Source of the DNA: Brenneria corticis
Lineage (GTDB): Bacteria; Pseudomonadota; Gammaproteobacteria; Enterobacterales; Enterobacteriaceae
NCBI RefSeq assembly: GCF_003115855.1
Contig: NZ_KZ819092.1
Coordinates: 15,800-79,799 of the forward strand
DNA: 64,000 nt
Direction of reading: 5' to 3'
The notes under the pieces are model-generated. The model had not been told where the DNA came from. It saw only the letters and a program-made list of their open reading frames with translations, and did not search any database. Of this stretch, positions 43,418-52,104 are shown one piece after another. The stretch's first letter is position 1. The number at the start of each line of letters is the position of its first letter. A program made the translations under genes and the position numbers.

Positions 43418-45217
43418 ATGAAGCAGATACGAAATTTCTCCATTATTGCCCACATCGATCATGGTAAGTCGACATTATCCGACCGCATTATCCAGATTTG
43501 CGGCGGCTTAACCGAACGTGAAATGGCTGCGCAGGTTCTGGACTCAATGGATCTGGAGCGCGAGCGCGGTATAACAATTAAAGCGCAGAGCGTGACGCTG
43601 GATTACCAGGCGTCGGATGGGCAAACCTATCAGTTAAACTTCATTGATACTCCCGGACACGTCGACTTCTCTTATGAAGTTTCACGCTCGCTGGCCGCTT
43701 GCGAAGGCGCTTTGCTGGTGGTTGATGCCGGCCAGGGGGTGGAAGCTCAGACGCTGGCGAACTGTTACACCGCGCTGGATATGGATTTGGAAGTGGTTCC
43801 GGTGCTGAACAAAATCGACCTGCCGGCCGCCGATCCGGATCGCGTCGCTCAGGAAATCGAAGATATTGTCGGCATTGATGCGACGGACGCCGTGCGCTGC
43901 TCGGCTAAAACCGGCGTTGGCGTGCCTGAAGTATTGGAACGCCTGGTGCGGGACGTGCCGCCTCCTCAGGGGAGCGAGGAGGCGCCGTTGCAGGCGCTGA
44001 TCATAGATTCCTGGTTTGATAACTATCTTGGCGTGGTTTCGCTGGTGCGCATTAAAAATGGCTCGATGCGCAAAGGCGACAAGATCAAGGTCATGAGTAC
44101 CGGGCAGGTTTATAACGCCGATCGGCTGGGTATTTTTACTCCGAAACGGGTCGACCGCGACGTGCTCAACTGTGGCGAGGTCGGCTGGCTGGTTTGCGCT
44201 ATCAAAGATATTCTGGGCGCGCCGGTGGGTGATACGTTGACGCAGGCCCGTCAGCCGGCGGAAAAAGCGTTGCCGGGATTCAAGAAGGTCAAGCCCCAGG
44301 TTTATGCCGGGCTATTCCCCATCAGTTCCGATGATTATGAAGCCTTCCGCGACGCATTGGGTAAGTTGAGCCTGAACGATGCTTCACTGTTTTACGAACC
44401 GGAAAGCTCTACCGCGCTGGGCTTCGGTTTCCGCTGCGGCTTCCTTGGGTTGCTGCATATGGAGATCATTCAGGAACGGCTGGAGCGTGAATACGATCTG
44501 GAACTGATCACCACCGCGCCTACGGTGGTCTATGAAGTTGAAACCACCGCCGGCGAAACGGTTTACGTCGACAGCCCGTCGAAGCTGCCGCCGCTGAATA
44601 ATATTCAGGAATTGCGTGAGCCCATCGCCGAATGCCATATGCTGATGCCGCAGGAATATCTGGGTAACGTCATCACGCTGTGCATTGAGAAGCGCGGCGT
44701 ACAGACCAATATGGTCTATCACGGTAATCAGGTGGCGCTGACGTATGACATTCCGATGGCGGAAGTGGTGCTCGACTTCTTTGACCGCCTGAAATCGACG
44801 TCGCGCGGCTACGCCTCGCTGGACTATAACTTCAAACGCTTTCAGGCGTCGGATATGGTTCGCGTGGACGTATTGATCAACACCGAGCGCGTCGATGCAT
44901 TGGCGCTGATTACCCACCGCGATAACGCCCAGTACCGCGGTCGCGATCTGGTGGAAAAAATGAAAGAGCTGATCCCGCGTCAGCAGTTTGACATTGCGAT
45001 TCAGGCGGCGATCGGCAACCACATCATTGCCCGTTCCACCGTTAAGCAGTTGCGCAAAAACGTGCTGGCGAAATGTTACGGCGGTGATGTCAGCCGTAAG
45101 AAGAAACTGTTGCAGAAACAGAAAGACGGTAAGAAACGGATGAAGCAGGTGGGCAACGTTGAGTTACCGCAGGAAGCCTTCCTGGCTATTTTGCACGTTG
45201 GCAAAGACAACAAATAG
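43418..45217 (+). CDS. lepA: Elongation factor 4 (LepA)
   Basis: Ribosomal GTPase linked to 30S assembly and initiation. The 599-residue protein has G1 AHIDHGKSTLSDR, G3 DTPGHVDFSYEV and G4 NKIDLPAAD, then domains II, III and V and the LepA-specific C-terminal domain with the SRKKKLL segment. The ATG at 43418 is the conserved start; the frame is open back to 43286 but without homology. It is followed by lepB after 16 bp. Confidence 0.98.
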   Translation: MKQIRNFSIIAHIDHGKSTLSDRIIQICGGLTEREMAAQVLDSMDLERERGITIKAQSVTLDYQASDGQTYQLNFIDTPGHVDFSYEVSRSLAACEGALLVVDAGQGVEAQTLANCYTALDMDLEVVPVLNKIDLPAADPDRVAQEIEDIVGIDATDAVRCSAKTGVGVPEVLERLVRDVPPPQGSEEAPLQALIIDSWFDNYLGVVSLVRIKNGSMRKGDKIKVMSTGQVYNADRLGIFTPKRVDRDVLNCGEVGWLVCAIKDILGAPVGDTLTQARQPAEKALPGFKKVKPQVYAGLFPISSDDYEAFRDALGKLSLNDASLFYEPESSTALGFGFRCGFLGLLHMEIIQERLEREYDLELITTAPTVVYEVETTAGETVYVDSPSKLPPLNNIQELREPIAECHMLMPQEYLGNVITLCIEKRGVQTNMVYHGNQVALTYDIPMAEVVLDFFDRLKSTSRGYASLDYNFKRFQASDMVRVDVLINTERVDALALITHRDNAQYRGRDLVEKMKELIPRQQFDIAIQAAIGNHIIARSTVKQLRKNVLAKCYGGDVSRKKKLLQKQKDGKKRMKQVGNVELPQEAFLAILHVGKDNK

Positions 45218-45233
45218 ATCCTGAGGAGTTGGC

Positions 45234-46193
45234 ATGGCCAATATGTTTGCCGTAATTTTGGCGTTGGTAACGCTGGTCACGGGCATTGTCTGGTGTTTCG
45301 AACGCTTTATGTGGGCGCCGGCGCGCCGTAAAAAATTTGCGGCATCGAATGGGCTGGCGGATGGCGGTACGTCGTCAAAAACCGCGGCGCAGCCCGGATG
45401 GATTGAAACGGTCGCTTCGGTATTTCCGGTGGTGGCGCTGGTATTAATTGTGCGCTCGTTTATTTATGAGCCGTTTCAGATCCCATCCGGTTCAATGATG
45501 CCCACATTGCTGATTGGTGATTTCATACTGGTGGAGAAATATGCCTACGGTATTAAAGAACCCTTTACGCAGCAGACCCTAATCGAGACGGGCCACCCCA
45601 AGCGCGGCGACGTCGCGGTATTTAAATATCCGTCCGATCCGAAAGTGGATTTTATCAAACGAGTGGTCGGGGTGCCGGGCGATCGCGTCAGCTATAACCC
45701 CCTGAGCAAACAGGTTACGATTCACCCCGCCTGCGATGGTCAGCAAATTTGTGATAAAGCGCTGGCGGTAACCTATAATAATGTTCAGCCCAGCGACTTT
45801 GTTCAGACATTCCATCAGCCGGGATTGGAGTCCCGTAGCGGGTTTTATCAGATCCCGGCGAATGAAAATAACGCCGATGGCGTCCGGTTGGGCATACGTA
45901 AAGAGTCATTGGGCAATGTGACGCACAATATCCTGATTGTGCCCGGCGTGCAGGACCAGCTCGGCGGATATTATCAGCAGTCACAGCAACAGCTCGCCAC
46001 CTGGGTTGTGCCGGCAGGGCATTATTTCATGATGGGGGATAACCGCGATAACAGCCTGGATAGCCGTTATTGGGGCTTTGTACCGGAAAGAAATCTGGTC
46101 GGTAAGGCTACCGCCATCTGGATGAGCTTTGAAAAACAGGAAGGTGAGTGGCCTACCGGAATTCGGTTGAGCCGAATTGGCGGTATTCACTGA
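45234..46193 (+). CDS. lepB: Signal peptidase I
   Basis: Removes signal peptides of Sec and Tat exports at the periplasmic face. The 319-residue protein has two N-terminal membrane segments (about 4-22 and 60-77), the catalytic Ser in IPSGSMMPTL and Lys in FIKRVVGVPGD, and the box E motif GDNRDNSLDSRYWG. It ends SRIGGIH exactly as in E. coli. Confidence 0.98.
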   Translation: MANMFAVILALVTLVTGIVWCFERFMWAPARRKKFAASNGLADGGTSSKTAAQPGWIETVASVFPVVALVLIVRSFIYEPFQIPSGSMMPTLLIGDFILVEKYAYGIKEPFTQQTLIETGHPKRGDVAVFKYPSDPKVDFIKRVVGVPGDRVSYNPLSKQVTIHPACDGQQICDKALAVTYNNVQPSDFVQTFHQPGLESRSGFYQIPANENNADGVRLGIRKESLGNVTHNILIVPGVQDQLGGYYQQSQQQLATWVVPAGHYFMMGDNRDNSLDSRYWGFVPERNLVGKATAIWMSFEKQEGEWPTGIRLSRIGGIH

Positions 46194-46258
46194 TCGAGGT
46201 GATAAACACGCAGCATTATTACGCTGACCGTTGTAGAATATTTCCAGATATGAGCGAA

Positions 46259-46276
46259 GGCTCCCGGTCGGGAGCC
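46259..46276 (+). other. Hairpin in the rnc leader
   Basis: GGCTCCCG/CGGGAGCC, an 8-bp perfect stem with a two-base centre, lies in the 178-bp spacer upstream of rnc. In E. coli RNase III controls its own operon by cutting a leader stem; this hairpin is a candidate part of such a structure, though it is short alone and lacks a T-tract. Confidence 0.45.
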
Positions 46277-46371
46277 AATGCAAACGAAACAGCTTTGGCT
46301 GATGATTAACCAATCAGGGCTGTTCCGTGTGCTGTTGTTTTTGACGCATTGTTGATCTCTATTGGTAACAC

Positions 46372-47052
46372 ATGAATCCCATCCTAATAAACCGTTTACA
46401 AAGAAAGCTGGGCTATACTTTTCAGCAGTACGAACTTTTGTTACAGGCCCTGACACATCGGAGTGCCAGCAGTAAGCACAACGAACGACTCGAATTTCTG
46501 GGCGATTCCATTCTGAGTTTTGTTATCGCCAACGCGCTGTATCATCGTTTTCCCAAGGTGGATGAAGGAGATATGAGCCGGATGCGCGCGACGCTGGTGC
46601 GCGGTAATACCCTGGCGGAAATTGCGCGTGAATTCGAGTTGGGAGAGTGCCTGCGTTTGGGGCCGGGTGAGTTGAAGAGCGGAGGTTTCCGGCGTGAATC
46701 CATCCTGGCCGACACGGTAGAAGCGCTGATCGGCGGTATTTTTCTCGATAGCGATATTCAGACCATTGAGCGTTTGATCCTGAATTGGTATCAAAGCCGA
46801 CTGGATGAAATCAGCCCTGGCGATAAGCAAAAAGATCCGAAAACGCGGTTGCAGGAGTTTTTGCAGGGGCGTCATTTACCGCTGCCGACCTATCTGGTGG
46901 TTCAGGTGCGTGGCGAAGCGCACGATCAGGAGTTTACCATTCACTGTCAGGTCAGTGGGTTTAGTGAATCGGTCATTGGCACCGGTTCGAGCCGCCGGAA
47001 GGCCGAGCAGGCCGCGGCGGAACAAGCGTTGAAAAAACTGGAGCTTGAATGA
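46372..47052 (+). CDS. rnc: Ribonuclease III
   Basis: Double-strand RNA endonuclease for rRNA processing and regulation. The 226-residue protein has the signature NERLEFLGDSIL (about 38-49) and a C-terminal double-stranded RNA-binding domain (about 155-225). It overlaps era by 4 bp (ATGA), and recO follows, the usual rnc-era-recO operon. Confidence 0.98.
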   Translation: MNPILINRLQRKLGYTFQQYELLLQALTHRSASSKHNERLEFLGDSILSFVIANALYHRFPKVDEGDMSRMRATLVRGNTLAEIAREFELGECLRLGPGELKSGGFRRESILADTVEALIGGIFLDSDIQTIERLILNWYQSRLDEISPGDKQKDPKTRLQEFLQGRHLPLPTYLVVQVRGEAHDQEFTIHCQVSGFSESVIGTGSSRRKAEQAAAEQALKKLELE

Positions 47053-47954
47053 GTGAAGAACAGACATACTGCGGTTTTGTCGCGATTGTCGGCCGGCCTA
47101 ACGTTGGTAAATCCACATTATTGAATCAGCTGCTGGGGCAGAAGATTTCCATTACCTCGCGTAAACCCCAGACAACGCGCCACCGCATTATGGGTATTCA
47201 TACCGAAGGGCCGTATCAGGCTATCTACGTGGATACTCCCGGGTTGCATATCGAGGAAAAACGGGCCATCAATCGCCTGATGAACCGTGCCGCCAGCAGC
47301 TCCATCGGGGATGTGGAATTGATTATCTTTGTCGTCGAGGGTACGCACTGGAACGATGACGATGAAATGGTGCTGAACAAGCTGCGCGACCAGAAACATC
47401 CTGTCCTGCTGGCGATCAATAAAGTGGATAACGTCACGGATAAAACCAAGCTGTTGCCGCATATTCAGTTCATCAGCCAGCAAATGAACTTCCTGGATGT
47501 GGTGCCGATTTCCGCGGAAAAGGGCACCAACGTCGATACCATCGCCAGCATTGTGCGTAAGCATTTACCGCAGGCGACCCATCACTTCCCGGAAGATTAC
47601 ATCACCGATCGTTCTCAGCGCTTTATGGCTTCAGAAATTATCCGTGAAAAGCTGATGCGCTTTCTGGGGGAAGAACTGCCGTATTCGGTGACGGTGGAAA
47701 TTGAACGCTTCGTGACCAATGAACGGGGCGGCTATGACATCAACGGCTTGATTCTGGTTGAGCGCGAAGGTCAGAAAAAAATGGTGATCGGCAATAAAGG
47801 CAGCAAGATCAAAACCATTGGCACCGAGGCCCGTCATGATATGGAAGAGATGTTTGAAGCCAAAGTTCACCTCGAATTATGGGTAAAAGTAAAATCAGGC
47901 TGGGCAGACGACGAACGTGCCCTGCGCAGCCTGGGTTACAGTGAAGACCTGTAA
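47049..47954 (+). CDS. era: GTPase Era
   Basis: Essential GTPase that binds 16S rRNA during 30S maturation. The 301-residue protein has G1 GRPNVGKSTLLN, G3 DTPGLH, G4 NKVD and a C-terminal KH domain (KKMVIGNKGSKIKTIG). Coupled to rnc by overlap; recO follows 11 bp later. Confidence 0.98.
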   Translation: MSEEQTYCGFVAIVGRPNVGKSTLLNQLLGQKISITSRKPQTTRHRIMGIHTEGPYQAIYVDTPGLHIEEKRAINRLMNRAASSSIGDVELIIFVVEGTHWNDDDEMVLNKLRDQKHPVLLAINKVDNVTDKTKLLPHIQFISQQMNFLDVVPISAEKGTNVDTIASIVRKHLPQATHHFPEDYITDRSQRFMASEIIREKLMRFLGEELPYSVTVEIERFVTNERGGYDINGLILVEREGQKKMVIGNKGSKIKTIGTEARHDMEEMFEAKVHLELWVKVKSGWADDERALRSLGYSEDL

Positions 47955-47965
47955 GGCTCACGCCG

Positions 47966-48703
47966 ATGGAAGGCTGGCAGCGCGCATTTGTCTTGCATGG
48001 GCGACCTTATAGCGAAACCAGCTTATTGCTGGATTTGTTCAGCGAAAATGATGGCCGGGTTCGGGTTCTGGCAAAAGGCGCCCGGGCCCGACGTTCCAGC
48101 CTGAAAGGCTGTTTGCAGCCCTTCACCCCTCTGCTGGTTCGCTGGAGCGGGCGGGGCGAAATGAAAACCTTGCGCAATGCCGAACCGGTGTCATTGGCGC
48201 TTCCTCTTAGCGGCATCATGCTGTATAGCGGTTTATATGTGAATGAACTGCTGGTGCGCGTTCTGGAACACGAAACCAATTATTCCGCGCTTTTCTTTGA
48301 TTATCTCAATTGCCTGCAACAGCTAGCCTCTCAGAATGCCGCCCCTGAGCCGGCATTGCGCCGTTTTGAACTCGCCTTGCTGGGAAACCTGGGGTATGGC
48401 GTGGATTTTCTGCACTGTGCGGGGAGCGGCGAGCCGGTAGCCGATACCATGACCTATCGCTACCGTGAAGAGAAAGGGTTTATCGCCAGTCTGATTGTCG
48501 ATAACTATAGCTTTACCGGCTATGAGCTGCGTGCGCTGGCAGCGCGGGAATTTCCTGATTCGGCGACGTTGCGCGCCGCCAAACGCTTTACTCGCATGGC
48601 GTTAAAGCCCTATCTCGGTAGTAAGCCGCTGAAAAGTCGCGAACTGTTTCGCCAGTTTGTCCCTATGTTCAATTTTCCGAAAAAACCGTCTTCCGATAAA
48701 TAA
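47966..48703 (+). CDS. recO: DNA repair protein RecO
   Basis: Loads RecA on gapped DNA with RecR and anneals single strands. The 245-residue protein has the N-terminal OB fold (AFVLHGRPYSETSLLLDLF) and a helical C-terminal part. In enterobacteria, as here, the zinc-finger cysteines of many RecO proteins are absent. Third gene of rnc-era-recO. Confidence 0.96.
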   Translation: MEGWQRAFVLHGRPYSETSLLLDLFSENDGRVRVLAKGARARRSSLKGCLQPFTPLLVRWSGRGEMKTLRNAEPVSLALPLSGIMLYSGLYVNELLVRVLEHETNYSALFFDYLNCLQQLASQNAAPEPALRRFELALLGNLGYGVDFLHCAGSGEPVADTMTYRYREEKGFIASLIVDNYSFTGYELRALAAREFPDSATLRAAKRFTRMALKPYLGSKPLKSRELFRQFVPMFNFPKKPSSDK

Positions 48704-48783
48704 TCCCGTTTCTCCTGTACCCGGGAATAGGCACATCGGTGTAAACTGCCTCGTATTACGTATTAATTTATCGAGGATTTACC

Positions 48784-49518
48784 ATGTCTGGGTTGTTGTT
48801 GGGCGTTAATATCGATCATATCGCCACCCTGCGTAATGCCCGCGGTACGGCCTACCCGGATCCTGTGCAGGCCGCGTTTTTGTCTGAACAGGCGGGAGCC
48901 GATGGGATTACCGTCCACCTGCGTGAAGACCGACGCCATATCACCGATCGCGATGTCCGTATCCTGCGCCAGACCATTCAAACCCGGATGAATCTGGAAA
49001 TGGCGGTGACTGAAGAAATGGTGAACATCGCCTGTGAACTGAAGCCGCATTTTTGCTGCCTGGTACCAGAAAAACGTCAGGAGGTGACGACCGAAGGCGG
49101 ACTGGATGTTGCCGGCCAGCAGGAAAAAATGAACCATGCGGTGGCCAGATTAAGCCGCTCGGGGGTCCAGGTTTCTCTGTTTATTGATGCCGATAAACGG
49201 CAAATCGATGCCGCGATTACCAGCGGCGCCCCCTACATTGAAATCCATACCGGCGCCTATGCCGATGCCGTTGACGAGCAGGCCCGGCAGTATGAATTTG
49301 AGCGTATCCGCGAGGCCGCCGCCTATGCGGCGGGAAAAGGATTGAAAGTGAATGCCGGCCACGGTCTGACGTATCATAACGTGCAGGCTATTGCCGCTTT
49401 GCCGGAAATGCACGAGTTGAATATCGGCCATTCCATTATCGGACGGGCGGTGATGAGCGGATTGAGCGCCGCAGTGGCTGAAATGAAGTCGCTGATGCGG
49501 GAAGCCCGCCGCCAATGA
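48784..49518 (+). CDS. pdxJ: Pyridoxine 5'-phosphate synthase
   Basis: Makes pyridoxine phosphate (vitamin B6) from DXP and 3-amino-2-oxopropyl phosphate. The 244-residue barrel has GVNIDHIATLRNARGT at the N-terminus and GHGLTYHNV and NIGHSIIGRAV near the phosphate sites. A CGAGGA ribosome site precedes the ATG. It overlaps acpS by 4 bp. Confidence 0.98.
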   Translation: MSGLLLGVNIDHIATLRNARGTAYPDPVQAAFLSEQAGADGITVHLREDRRHITDRDVRILRQTIQTRMNLEMAVTEEMVNIACELKPHFCCLVPEKRQEVTTEGGLDVAGQQEKMNHAVARLSRSGVQVSLFIDADKRQIDAAITSGAPYIEIHTGAYADAVDEQARQYEFERIREAAAYAAGKGLKVNAGHGLTYHNVQAIAALPEMHELNIGHSIIGRAVMSGLSAAVAEMKSLMREARRQ

Positions 49519-49895
49519 GCATTCTTGGGCTGGGGACGGATATCGTCGAGATTGCCCGTATTGCATCGGTTATTGAGCGTTCAGGCGAGCGTCTGGCCCG
49601 CCGCATCCTGACCGAGAATGAGTGGCTGCAATATCAGCGGCACCAGCAGCCGGTGCGTTTTCTGGCCAAACGTTTCGCCGTTAAGGAAGCGGCGGCGAAA
49701 GCCTTTGGCACCGGCATTCGTAATGGACTGGCCTTTGCTCAGTTTGAAGTATTTAACGACGAATTAGGGAAACCCTGCCTGCGTTTTTTCGCCAGTGCTG
49801 CCGAATTGGCTGCTCATCTGGGGGTAAAGCGCGTGCACGTTACCTTGGCTGATGAGCGGCATTACGCTTGCGCCACGGTGATTATCGAAGATTAA
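49515..49895 (+). CDS. acpS: Holo-[acyl-carrier-protein] synthase
   Basis: Transfers phosphopantetheine from CoA to acyl carrier protein, linking this end product to the panBCD pathway at the left of the window. The 126-residue protein has GLGTDIVEIARI with the metal Asp and RFAVKEAAAKAFGTG. Coupled to pdxJ through an ATGA overlap; converges on yfhL. Confidence 0.97.
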   Translation: MSILGLGTDIVEIARIASVIERSGERLARRILTENEWLQYQRHQQPVRFLAKRFAVKEAAAKAFGTGIRNGLAFAQFEVFNDELGKPCLRFFASAAELAAHLGVKRVHVTLADERHYACATVIIED

Positions 49896-49898
49896 GGC

Positions 49899-50159
49899 TT
49901 ACAGTCGGTCACTGTGGTGCATTAGTACGTATTTTTCCCACAGTTGCTCGGTTTCTTCCCGGTGAGCAGGATCTTTGATGATGGTGTTGTCGATCGGACA
50001 CACTTTCTGACAGGTGGGAGCGTCGTAATGCCCGACACATTCGGTACAGCGGCTGGCATCGATTTCGTAGATGTCAAGCCCCATTGAGATGGCCTGGTTA
50101 GGACATTCGGGTTCACACATATCGCAATTGATACATTTGTGAGTGATGAGTAACGCCAT
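49899..50159 (-). CDS. yfhL: YfhL family 4Fe-4S dicluster ferredoxin
   Basis: An 86-residue ferredoxin with two cluster motifs: CINCDMCEPECP (residues 9-20) and CTECVGHYDAPTCQKVCP (38-55), the second having the long insertion typical of Alvin-type ferredoxins. E. coli YfhL has been linked to tRNA hydroxylation by TrhP. It converges on acpS with only 3 bp between stops. Confidence 0.95.
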   Translation of the reverse strand: MALLITHKCINCDMCEPECPNQAISMGLDIYEIDASRCTECVGHYDAPTCQKVCPIDNTIIKDPAHREETEQLWEKYVLMHHSDRL

Positions 50160-50478
50160 GATGATCTTCTACTTTACAAACAGGGCGCAGATTATACCTG
50201 CTGCAGGCGGTTTAAACACCTTCAGCCGTCGTTGATGAACAAACAGATAGTGAAGTTACAGGGTAAAATGACCATCTGTTCGTTAAATTGGTTCTGGATT
50301 TATCCTTTAGACTATGAAAATCAGCCAATATGACTGTGACTCTCAGGTTTTAATCTGCTGATTTATAAGTTAAATTAAGTTGATTATCGCCTCTCTGCCC
50401 CTATGCTCGCAGGATTGTGAGCATAGGGGTTATTGGTAGCGCAGATAAAGTTTGTTTTCGGCGAGTCGATAACGATAT
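50160..50478. other. 319-bp gap between yfhL and the EAL gene
   Basis: No gene seen. It is noticeably more A/T-rich than the flanking housekeeping genes and contains the perfect inverted repeat at 50398-50429. It marks the left boundary of the adhesion locus. Confidence 0.5.
50398..50429 (+). other. Perfect 11-bp inverted repeat upstream of the EAL gene
   Basis: CCCCTATGCTC (50398-50408) and GAGCATAGGGG (50419-50429) enclose a 10-base loop, 49 bp before the EAL start. A weak TTATT follows. It could be a terminator for transcription entering the locus, an operator, or an mRNA leader hairpin. Confidence 0.6.
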
Positions 50479-51315
50479 ATGCCTCTGTATGATGTGATTT
50501 TTCTAACTAATAGTGTCAGTCTAATGGCGGATCTCATAGTGCAACAGGAAGGGAATTTTAATCAGTTTGGGCTATTGTGTCCCCTGCAGGAGAATGCTGA
50601 ACTAGCGGATCCTGATTATTGGCATCATTGCCAACGGCGGTACACATTTCAGCCAATTTACCGAACATCCGGTAAGCTGATGGCTATTGAATTGTTAACC
50701 TCGGTTTTTGCTCCTTCCTTGCCACAAAATTTTATTTCTCCTGAAAAATATTTCGCCAGCATCAACGTTGAAGCGCGTCTGCAAATTATTATAGAACAGC
50801 TGCAACTTTTATCGCATTGGCATCAGCGCTTTATCCGTGACGAACTGCTGGCATCGGTCAACATTGACGGTTCGACGCTACTGGCTTTACAGCAGAGCGG
50901 TGAAGCGAAAAGACTCATCGCAGCGATGCCCTGGATTCGTTTCGAGATGGTGGAAAATCAGGGAGGATTGCCGAAAGAGACCTTAACCAGGCTTCCTGAA
51001 GCTCAAACGTTGTGGTTGGATGATTTTGGCTGCGGCATGGCGAACTTTTCATCATTAATGTTGGCGCAATATGACTGTATTAAAGTCGCCCGCGAACTGT
51101 TTATTCTGTTACAGCAAAGCGGGGAAGGACGTGAGGTTTTCCCTACGCTGATCGACTTGCTCGCCCGTTTTTGCAACTATGTGGTTATCGAAGGCATTGA
51201 AACCAAGGAAGAGTGGGCGATTGTCAAAGCATCCCATGCGGACGCTGCCCAGGGTTACTATCTTTCGCGTCCGCAATCGTTTGATCACTTTGATACGCTA
51301 AGCACAGAACTTTAG
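50479..51315 (+). CDS. pdeH: EAL domain c-di-GMP phosphodiesterase, PdeH (YhjH)-like
   Basis: A stand-alone EAL protein expected to hydrolyse c-di-GMP. Catalytic positions are all present: E in AIELLTS (the EAL motif, here ELL as in E. coli PdeH), N in SVNIDGSTL, E in FEMVEN, DD in LWLDDFGCGMANF, K in IKVAREL, E in VIEGIETKEEW and Q in QGYYLSRP. The sequence follows E. coli YhjH closely over its length. The ATG at 50479 gives 278 residues; an ATG at 50524 (263 residues) fits the E. coli length better, and neither has a strong ribosome site. It lies next to a diguanylate cyclase and the adhesin secretion genes, so it probably lowers c-di-GMP for this locus. Confidence 0.88.
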   Translation: MPLYDVIFLTNSVSLMADLIVQQEGNFNQFGLLCPLQENAELADPDYWHHCQRRYTFQPIYRTSGKLMAIELLTSVFAPSLPQNFISPEKYFASINVEARLQIIIEQLQLLSHWHQRFIRDELLASVNIDGSTLLALQQSGEAKRLIAAMPWIRFEMVENQGGLPKETLTRLPEAQTLWLDDFGCGMANFSSLMLAQYDCIKVARELFILLQQSGEGREVFPTLIDLLARFCNYVVIEGIETKEEWAIVKASHADAAQGYYLSRPQSFDHFDTLSTEL

Positions 51316-52104
51316 TGGAGAGTTTTTATTCTATTCTGGAGTATTTAATAATAACTTTATAATATCTGCTATTCCCAATCACTTCCCCCCTTCCCGCACC
51401 TCTCCTGAACTCTATTACAGCGGCTAATGTTCTCTCATGCCAACAAAATCGGATGCATCATGATTAAACCATCGATATTGCTTAAAGCAATATATCGGTT
51501 TGTTAATTGAGTAAATATTGTTTTTTTATTCCTATTATTTTGTTAAATTTGGATTTTTATATTGTTAATGGGCGCGGTGATATTTTTTTATGGATTTTTT
51601 AGCCGCCATGCGGTTAACCTGTCAGATAAGGTTGTTTTATATTTAATTATCTGATTATTAAGAATAAAATAATCAATGTTTGTTACTGACGATCGAAAAT
51701 CGTTTTACGATAGGTTTTTTTGATTAAAACGATGATATTTATTGGTATAATTGATTTGCTTACAAAAAATTGATGTTCAAAATATATCAACATGTGCTCC
51801 GTGAAATTTTTTTAATTCCATTAGCGGAACTTATAATGCAAACAATTACTAATATAAAATTAAAACGCTTTTTTGATGTTTTTATTGTTATTTACACACA
51901 ATGATAGGCGAGGGTTTTATGTTGATGCTTCTATGTTTCTGAATTTTCCAGCTGTCTGGAGCAATTTCTCTTTCATCCTTTCTGCTCTCCGGAAATGTGT
52001 CAATCCTGAAAATCGACGGGATAGGGATCTGTTACCGGGATTTTTCGCCATCAGTGCTGTGATTAGTACGATCAGGACCGCTCGGGCCTGAGGAGAGTGT
52101 TATT
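51316..52104. other. 789-bp A/T-rich gap before the diguanylate cyclase gene
   Basis: No convincing gene: the longest open frame (51873-52091) has no ribosome site or recognisable product. The segment is strongly A/T-rich, with many homopolymeric and TTTAAT-type runs, unlike the rest of the window. Long A/T-rich regulatory regions of this kind are often H-NS bound; that is inference. Confidence 0.5.

Noticed and set aside
51873..52091. A 72-codon plus-strand frame before the cyclase gene.
   Set aside because: No ribosome site, no recognisable domain, and it lies in low-complexity A/T-rich sequence; kept as part of the gap.
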